A stretch of DNA of 20,955 bases, from the NCBI GenBank assembly GCA_943913205.1, contig CALTWN010000017.1, positions 1 to 20,955 of the forward strand, read 5' to 3'. A program made the position numbers and the translations under genes. Below the pieces are notes generated by a model. The model had not been told where the DNA came from. It saw only the letters and a list, made by a program, of their open reading frames with translations, and searched no databases. The first letter of the stretch is position 1. Every line of letters begins with the position of its first letter. This DNA comes from an uncultured Bartonella sp. GTDB lineage: Bacteria; Pseudomonadota; Alphaproteobacteria; Rhizobiales; Rhizobiaceae. Below, in pieces: positions 15,776 through 20,955 of this stretch.

Positions 15776-18652
15776 ATGGAAAAACAAGAATATATTAGTG
15801 TGCGCGGGGCGCGTGAACATAATTTAAAAAATATTGATATAGATATCCCGAGGAATAAATTAGTTATAATTACCGGGCTATCTGGTTCTGGCAAATCTAG
15901 CTTAGCTTTTGATACTGTTTATGCTGAGGGTCATCGACGTTATGTTGAAAGTCTTTCTGCTTATGCTAGGCAATTTTTAGAAATGATGAAAAAGCCCGAC
16001 TACGATTCAATTGAAGGACTCTCGCCTGCTATCTCTATTGAGCAAAAAACTACAAGCCGTAATCCGCGTTCCACCGTTGGTACGATTACAGAAATCTACG
16101 ACTATATGCGTTTATTATTCGCTCGTATTGGCACAGCATACTCTCCGGCAACTGGCTTACCTATAACTTCACAGCCTATTAGCCAAATGGTAGAGCAACT
16201 ATCGCAATTAGAGCCCGGGGCTAGAATATATATTCTCGCCCCATTAGTAGAGGGTCGTAAAGGTGAATATAAGAAAGAGCTTACTGAGCTACAAAGAAAG
16301 GGATTTCAACGCTTAAAAGTTAATGGAGTTTTTTATGATATAAACGATATACCTAAGCTAGACCCCAAATATAAGCATTATATAGATATTGTTGTAGATA
16401 GATTAGTAATAAGCTCAGATATTAAAACACGGCTAGCAGATAGTTTAGAAACCTGTTTAGAATTATCAGATGGCATAGCAATTACAGAATTTGCAGATCA
16501 ACCAATTGAGCAAAGCCAAAGCACAAAAAATAAATCTAAAAATGAAACGCATAAACGTATGATTTTTTCTTCTAAATTTGCGTGTCCTGTTTCAGGCTTT
16601 ACCATAACTGAAATTGAGCCAAGAATTTTTTCTTTTAATAATCCTTACGGTGCTTGTTCAAATTGTGGAGGCTTAGGTTTTGTTAATAGCCTTGACAAAA
16701 GCTTAATTATACCCGATGAAAATCTAAGCTTAAGCCAAGGAGCTATAGCTCCCCTCAAAGGTAAAATGTTTGATTTTTATCAAAAAATATACAAACAATT
16801 AGGTAGTTATTATAACTTTACACAAACTACAAAATGGAAAGATATACCAGATGAGGCTAAGGATGTTATACTGGAAGGCACAGCAACATCCAAAGATAAA
16901 GCGGAACTTAAAGCTGTAATAGGACAATATGCGGGATTGATGTTTTATCTAAATCGTAGATGGAAAGAAACAGATTCAACGCTTGTACGGGAAGAAATTG
17001 AAAAATATATGACAGCAAATTGCTGTGAAGTTTGTAAAGGATACCGTTTAAAATTAGAATCCCTTTGTATAAAAATAAATAAGCTACATATAGGTGAAGT
17101 AGCTACTATGTCTATAAAAGACGCGCAAAGCTGGTTTACAGAACTTCCAAAACATTTAACTGAACGCGAAAGTTCAATAGCAACACCTATATTGAAAGAA
17201 ATAAACGAAAGATTACGTTTTTTAAATGATGTAGGCTTAGACTACTTAACTTTGGCACGGAGCTCTGCTACATTATCAGGCGGAGAGAGTCAACGTATTC
17301 GTCTAGCTTCACAAATAGGCTCGGGACTTACAGGTGTGCTTTATGTTTTGGATGAGCCCTCTATTGGACTGCACCAAAAAGATAATGCAAGGTTGATAGA
17401 AACTTTACAAAGATTGCGCGATTTAGGAAATAGCGTTCTTGTGGTAGAGCACGACGAAGACGCTATGCTTGCTTCTGACCATATAATAGATATTGGACCC
17501 GCGGCTGGAGTACATGGCGGTAAAATCGTAGCCACTGGCACTCCTAAAGAAATTATGGATAATAAAAATTCATTAACGGGTAAATATTTAAGTGGTGCAG
17601 TAACTATACCATTACCTAAAAAACGTCGCAAAATAAATAAGCAAAAGGCCATAAAAATATATGGAGCAACAGGAAATAATCTAAAAAATGTTGATGTTTC
17701 GGTATTTTTAGGTGTTTTTACCTGTATAACTGGGGTATCTGGTAGCGGAAAATCTACATTCTTGCTTGAAACATTATATAAGATAGCTGCAAAAGAAATT
17801 ATGCGAACACGGCTAACTTCTCAATCTTACAACAAAATAACGGGTTTAGAACATATAGATAAGGTTATTGATATTGATCAATCTCAAATAGGACGAACTC
17901 CGCGATCAAACCCCGCTACATATATTGGCGTTTTCAATTTTATTCGTGAATGGTTTGCTTCCTTACCTGAAGCAAAAGCAAGGGCGTATAGTGCGGGTCG
18001 CTTTTCCTTCAATGTTAAGGGTGGAAGATGTGAAGCTTGCCACGGTGACGGCGTCATGAAAATTGAGATGCATTTTTTATCTGATATTTATGTAACATGC
18101 GATGTATGTAAAGGAAAAAGATATAATAAAGAAACTTTAGAAATAACTTATAAGAATAAATCTATCGCCGATATTTTAGATATGACCATAGAAGAAGGCG
18201 TTGATTTTTTTGCTAATATACCATCTATTAACTGTCGCCTAGCTACTCTTAAAAAAGTAGGCTTGGGATATCTTAAAATAGGTCAGCAAGCTCCAACCCT
18301 TTCTGGTGGAGAAGCACAAAGAGTTAAATTAGCCAAAGAGCTATCAAAACGTTCAACAGGCAAAACCTTATATATATTAGATGAACCTACAACAGGGCTT
18401 CATTTCCACGATGTATCGATGTTACTTAATATTTTGCACGACCTTGTAGATAAGGGTAATAGCGTAATTATTATTGAGCACAATTTAGATGTTATTAAAA
18501 CTGCTGACTGGATAATAGATTTTGGGCCCCATGGTGGTGAGAATGGTGGCGAAGTTATAGCTATAGGCACACCAGAACAAGTTTGCAAAGAACCGCGCTC
18601 ATATACCGGCGCATTTTTGAAAGAACTTATAAAAAGGCATCACAGTTTGTAA
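15776..18652 (+). CDS. uvrA: Excinuclease ABC subunit A (UvrA)
   Basis: Damage-recognition ATPase of nucleotide-excision repair, working with UvrB and UvrC. 958 aa from the ATG at 15776. Two ABC cassettes: Walker A GLSGSGKS (34-41) with signature LSGGESQRIRL and DEPSIGLH; then GVSGSGKS (653-660) with LSGGEAQRVKL and DEPTTGLH. The essential C-terminal zinc finger CEAC/CDVC is intact. In the N-terminal zinc module the CxxC-x20-CxxC reads CPVS (C270, S273) and CSNC (C294, C297), so one ligand is Ser. A GTG at 15761 would add five residues; ATG is preferred because the family starts close before the VRGAREHNLKN block. Neither start has a good Shine-Dalgarno. The 3' end overlaps the convergent pseudouridine synthase by 13 nt. 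Confidence 0.96.
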   Translation: MEKQEYISVRGAREHNLKNIDIDIPRNKLVIITGLSGSGKSSLAFDTVYAEGHRRYVESLSAYARQFLEMMKKPDYDSIEGLSPAISIEQKTTSRNPRSTVGTITEIYDYMRLLFARIGTAYSPATGLPITSQPISQMVEQLSQLEPGARIYILAPLVEGRKGEYKKELTELQRKGFQRLKVNGVFYDINDIPKLDPKYKHYIDIVVDRLVISSDIKTRLADSLETCLELSDGIAITEFADQPIEQSQSTKNKSKNETHKRMIFSSKFACPVSGFTITEIEPRIFSFNNPYGACSNCGGLGFVNSLDKSLIIPDENLSLSQGAIAPLKGKMFDFYQKIYKQLGSYYNFTQTTKWKDIPDEAKDVILEGTATSKDKAELKAVIGQYAGLMFYLNRRWKETDSTLVREEIEKYMTANCCEVCKGYRLKLESLCIKINKLHIGEVATMSIKDAQSWFTELPKHLTERESSIATPILKEINERLRFLNDVGLDYLTLARSSATLSGGESQRIRLASQIGSGLTGVLYVLDEPSIGLHQKDNARLIETLQRLRDLGNSVLVVEHDEDAMLASDHIIDIGPAAGVHGGKIVATGTPKEIMDNKNSLTGKYLSGAVTIPLPKKRRKINKQKAIKIYGATGNNLKNVDVSVFLGVFTCITGVSGSGKSTFLLETLYKIAAKEIMRTRLTSQSYNKITGLEHIDKVIDIDQSQIGRTPRSNPATYIGVFNFIREWFASLPEAKARAYSAGRFSFNVKGGRCEACHGDGVMKIEMHFLSDIYVTCDVCKGKRYNKETLEITYKNKSIADILDMTIEEGVDFFANIPSINCRLATLKKVGLGYLKIGQQAPTLSGGEAQRVKLAKELSKRSTGKTLYILDEPTTGLHFHDVSMLLNILHDLVDKGNSVIIIEHNLDVIKTADWIIDFGPHGGENGGEVIAIGTPEQVCKEPRSYTGAFLKELIKRHHSL

Positions 18653-19602
18653 AGACTTTCATCAAAACCTAAAACTTTAAAGCTTTGCACCATATGTGGA
18701 GGCAACGGCGCTGATATAGTTATTTTTGAACCATTTGGATGCGGTAAAATAATTTCCCTAGCATGTAAATGAAGCTTGTTTTGTAAACCGCCTGGAAAAA
18801 TCCAATTACTATCGGCATAAAAATATTTGGGGTCTCCTAAAATGGGATGTTCTATATGGGCTGCATGTACACGCAATTGATGTGTGCGACCTGTATGCGG
18901 ACTCATCTCTAGCCAACTAAATTTTTGTGCAATAGTTTCTAATACTTTATAATATGATATAGCGTGCATAGCATCTGAAGACTTATGGGCGCATATTTTC
19001 ATAATATCTCCCTGCTCACTTGTATGTTTTACCAACCAAGTAGAAATTTTATCTTCCCGTTTCCTTGGTACACCAACAACTAATGACCAATATTTTTTTT
19101 CAACTTCCCTATCTTTGAAAGCTTTAGCCAAAAAATTCGCAGCTAAGCGTGTTTTTGCTATAGCTATTACACCGGTGGTATCTCTATCAAGTCTGTGTAC
19201 AAGCCTAGGCTTTACGCCTTTTTTTGTACGCAAACTTTCTAACATTCCATCAATATGGCGAGTAATACCGGAACCTCCCTGAACAGCTAAACCGATAGGT
19301 TTGTTTAGTATTAAAATTTTATCATCTTCATATAAGGTTATATTTTTTAAAAATTCTACATCTTTTGACTTTGCGCTAGATACTATTGAAGTTGCACCAA
19401 GCAGCATTGGCGGTAATCTTACTTTTTGTTCGGCCTGCAATCTTGTATCTAGCTTTACCCTTTTGCTATTTACGCGGATTTGTCCTGTACGCAATAATTT
19501 TTGAAGCTGTACAAAGCTTAAATCTGGATAATGTGTTTTAAACCACCTATCAACACGCATATTATTTTCATCATTATCAATTTTTTTTAGATTTTCAAAC
19601 AT
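18640..19602 (-). CDS. RluC/RluD-family 23S rRNA pseudouridine synthase
   Basis: 320 aa. Converts specific uridines of 23S rRNA to pseudouridine. N-terminal S4 RNA-binding domain at about residues 14-70 (MRVDRWFKTHYPDLSFVQLQ, then LLRTGQIRVNSKRVK). The catalytic domain has the signature RLVHRLDRDTTG with the nucleophile Asp139, then SPHTGRTHQLRVHAAHIEHP and LGDPKY. The early MRVDRWFK block and the overall order resemble alphaproteobacterial RluC. RluC (positions 955/2504/2580 in E. coli numbering) is therefore my first guess over RluD, but sequence reading alone cannot settle the target sites. It converges with uvrA, sharing 13 nt at the 3' ends, and is divergent from ndvA with a 65-bp gap. 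No damage is seen. Confidence 0.9.
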   Translation of the reverse strand: MFENLKKIDNDENNMRVDRWFKTHYPDLSFVQLQKLLRTGQIRVNSKRVKLDTRLQAEQKVRLPPMLLGATSIVSSAKSKDVEFLKNITLYEDDKILILNKPIGLAVQGGSGITRHIDGMLESLRTKKGVKPRLVHRLDRDTTGVIAIAKTRLAANFLAKAFKDREVEKKYWSLVVGVPRKREDKISTWLVKHTSEQGDIMKICAHKSSDAMHAISYYKVLETIAQKFSWLEMSPHTGRTHQLRVHAAHIEHPILGDPKYFYADSNWIFPGGLQNKLHLHAREIILPHPNGSKITISAPLPPHMVQSFKVLGFDESLYKL

Positions 19603-19667
19603 AGTTATTGTATTTTATATTAAATTTGATTGTTATATAACACATAATAGATTGATGGAGTAAAGAT
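19603..19667. promoter_or_regulatory. Divergent intergenic region, rluC-like gene / ndvA
   Basis: 65 bp, very AT-rich, must carry promoters for both directions if each gene is transcribed on its own. TA-rich candidates exist (for example TTATAT near 19633), but none has a convincing partner box. The one firm element is the Shine-Dalgarno GGAG at 19657-19660 ahead of the ndvA TTG codon. Confidence 0.4.
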
Positions 19668-20955
19668 TTGGCGCTTATTAAAACATATTTAAAAGCGCTT
19701 TCATATCTGAAAGCTGAATTTTTTACCACTATAATTATATGCTTAGCAAATATTATTTTAGCATTAGTAACTATAGCAGAGCCTATATTATTTGGTAAAA
19801 TAATATATGCTATTGCGCATAAACAGCCCTATAATACGCTTATAACAACTATGCTTGCATGGATAAGCTTTGGAGTTTTTAATATTATTGCCTATGTACT
19901 TATAGCTCGAAGCTCTGATCGGCTTGCTCATAGGCAGCGCCTCAGCGTTTTAAAAGCTACATATACTAAATTGCTTTTTATGAAAATGTCTTGGTTTCAA
20001 GAACAAGGTGTATCTAACCCCATGCAAGTAATGTTACGGGCATGCGATACTATGTTTACAATATGGCTAGAATTTATGCGTCAACATTTAGCTACCTTTG
20101 TATCATTAATATTACTTATACCTACAGCCATTACTTTAAATTGGCGCTTAAGCGCGGTTTTAGCAGTTCTAGCATTTATATATATTTTAATTGCCCGCTT
20201 AGTTATGAATAAAACAAAACAAGGGCAAAAAAATGTAGAGAAGAGTTATCACAATGTTTTCTCGCATATTACCGATACTATTTTAAATATAAATGTTGTT
20301 CAAAGCTACAACCGCATTTCTATAGAAAGCAATAGCTTACAAAAATATATGGACGAGCTTTTAAATGCACAATTTCCTGTACTTAATTGGTGGGCTCTGG
20401 CCAGTGGGTTAAACCGTATGGCTTCTACTCTTTCTATGGTTATTGTACTTTTTTTAGGCTCTCTTTTAGTTATTAAAGGAGAAATTAATATAGCTGAAGT
20501 TATCACCTTTGTAGGTTTTGCTCAATTAATGATAGGCCGTTTAGATCAAATTAGCGGTTTTATCAATTTAGCTATTTCTTCACAAGCTCAATTAGAAGAA
20601 TTTTTTGCTATGGAGAAAGAAGCTTTGGCTGTAAAGGAGCCTGACGCGAGAATAACTCTGCCAAAAGCTACAGGAAACATAATATTTAAAAATGTTAGTT
20701 TTAATTATAAAAACTCCAATCAAGGTGTTTATAACATTGATTTTTCTATTAAAGCCGGACAATCTGTGGCCTTGGTTGGATCTACGGGCGCCGGAAAAAC
20801 TACTATTGTAAATTTACTTCAGCGTATATATAGCCCTAACTATGGTGAAATTTTTATTGATGGAGTAAATATAGAAAACTTGTCGATTGAATCTTTGCGA
20901 GAAAATATAACGACTATTTTTCAAGATTCTAGTTTATTTAACCGTACTATTGAAG
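19668..20955 (+). CDS. ndvA: Cyclic beta-1,2-glucan exporter, ABC permease/ATPase NdvA (ChvA), 3' end outside window
   Basis: Inner-membrane half-transporter with fused permease and ATPase, exporting cyclic beta-1,2-glucan to the periplasm in Hyphomicrobiales. 429 codons are visible of about 590. The start is TTG at 19668, seven bases after GGAG; there is no in-frame ATG near it, and the next potential starts would cut the first membrane helix. The first ~300 residues form a six-helix ABC exporter domain (helices near 20-44, 58-80, 140-180 and 250-290). They include blocks typical of NdvA: ITIAEPILFG-like TIAEPILFGKII, LEFMRQHL, YHNVFSHITDTI, VVQSYNR, and FPVLNWWALASGLNRMAST. The ATPase has Walker A GSTGAGKTT (371-379), and the Q-loop FQDSSLFN lies just before the window ends. 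Signature and Walker B are not seen. NdvB, the glucan synthase, is not in the window. Confidence 0.92.
   Translation, partial: MALIKTYLKALSYLKAEFFTTIIICLANIILALVTIAEPILFGKIIYAIAHKQPYNTLITTMLAWISFGVFNIIAYVLIARSSDRLAHRQRLSVLKATYTKLLFMKMSWFQEQGVSNPMQVMLRACDTMFTIWLEFMRQHLATFVSLILLIPTAITLNWRLSAVLAVLAFIYILIARLVMNKTKQGQKNVEKSYHNVFSHITDTILNINVVQSYNRISIESNSLQKYMDELLNAQFPVLNWWALASGLNRMASTLSMVIVLFLGSLLVIKGEINIAEVITFVGFAQLMIGRLDQISGFINLAISSQAQLEEFFAMEKEALAVKEPDARITLPKATGNIIFKNVSFNYKNSNQGVYNIDFSIKAGQSVALVGSTGAGKTTIVNLLQRIYSPNYGEIFIDGVNIENLSIESLRENITTIFQDSSLFNRTIE

Noticed and set aside
15480..15827. 115-codon plus-strand open frame across ssb and into uvrA
   Set aside because: Antisense to the well-supported ssb and overlapping the start of uvrA in another frame; no recognisable protein.
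1..20955. Mobile elements, CRISPR arrays, prophage or defence islands
   Set aside because: No transposase, integrase, direct-repeat array, phage gene or recognisable defence gene was seen on either strand.

Overview
This window reads as ordinary chromosome from an AT-rich (roughly one third G+C by eye), compact alphaproteobacterium, most likely a host-associated member of the Hyphomicrobiales (Bartonella-like). That placement is inference. It rests on an NdvA/ChvA-type cyclic beta-1,2-glucan exporter, alphaproteobacterial features in GyrA, UvrA and ParE, and a gyrA-coaD-cyclophilin-cyclophilin-queA-tgt order that I recall from this group.

Layout: (1) 1-5970, plus strand: argS (5' end cut by the window), a membrane-anchored SPOR-domain protein, lipB and parE. 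They are tightly packed, and lipB and parE share a TAATG stop/start. (2) 5971-7713, minus: recJ, whose stop codon directly abuts the parE stop. (3) 7714-8610: the only long non-coding stretch, about 900 bp. It holds tRNA-Glu(UUC) on the minus strand with a good promoter, several inverted repeats, and a probable unassigned small RNA on the plus strand with a near-consensus promoter and an intrinsic terminator. (4) 8611-15646, minus: a seven-gene cluster, in transcription order ssb, gyrA, coaD, a periplasmic cyclophilin, a cytoplasmic cyclophilin, queA and tgt. Gaps are 1-23 nt, so it is very likely one operon driven from a promoter in front of ssb. (5) 15776-18652, plus: uvrA, divergent from ssb. 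(6) 18640-19602, minus: an RluC/RluD-family pseudouridine synthase whose 3' end overlaps uvrA by 13 nt. (7) 19668 to the window end, plus: ndvA, with a TTG start and its 3' end outside the window.

The genes are mostly housekeeping: DNA topology and repair (parE, gyrA, recJ, ssb, uvrA), tRNA charging and modification (argS, tRNA-Glu, queA, tgt), rRNA modification, cofactor synthesis (coaD, lipB), protein folding, peptidoglycan binding or division (SPOR) and envelope glucan export. queA and tgt act in the same queuosine pathway and sit next to each other.

I see no CRISPR array, insertion sequence, prophage, toxin-antitoxin or defence system, and no clear new multi-gene system. The items most worth a second look are the candidate small RNA at about 8483-8615, the Tgt protein lacking three of the four canonical zinc ligands, and the repeat and palindrome arrangement between ssb and uvrA.
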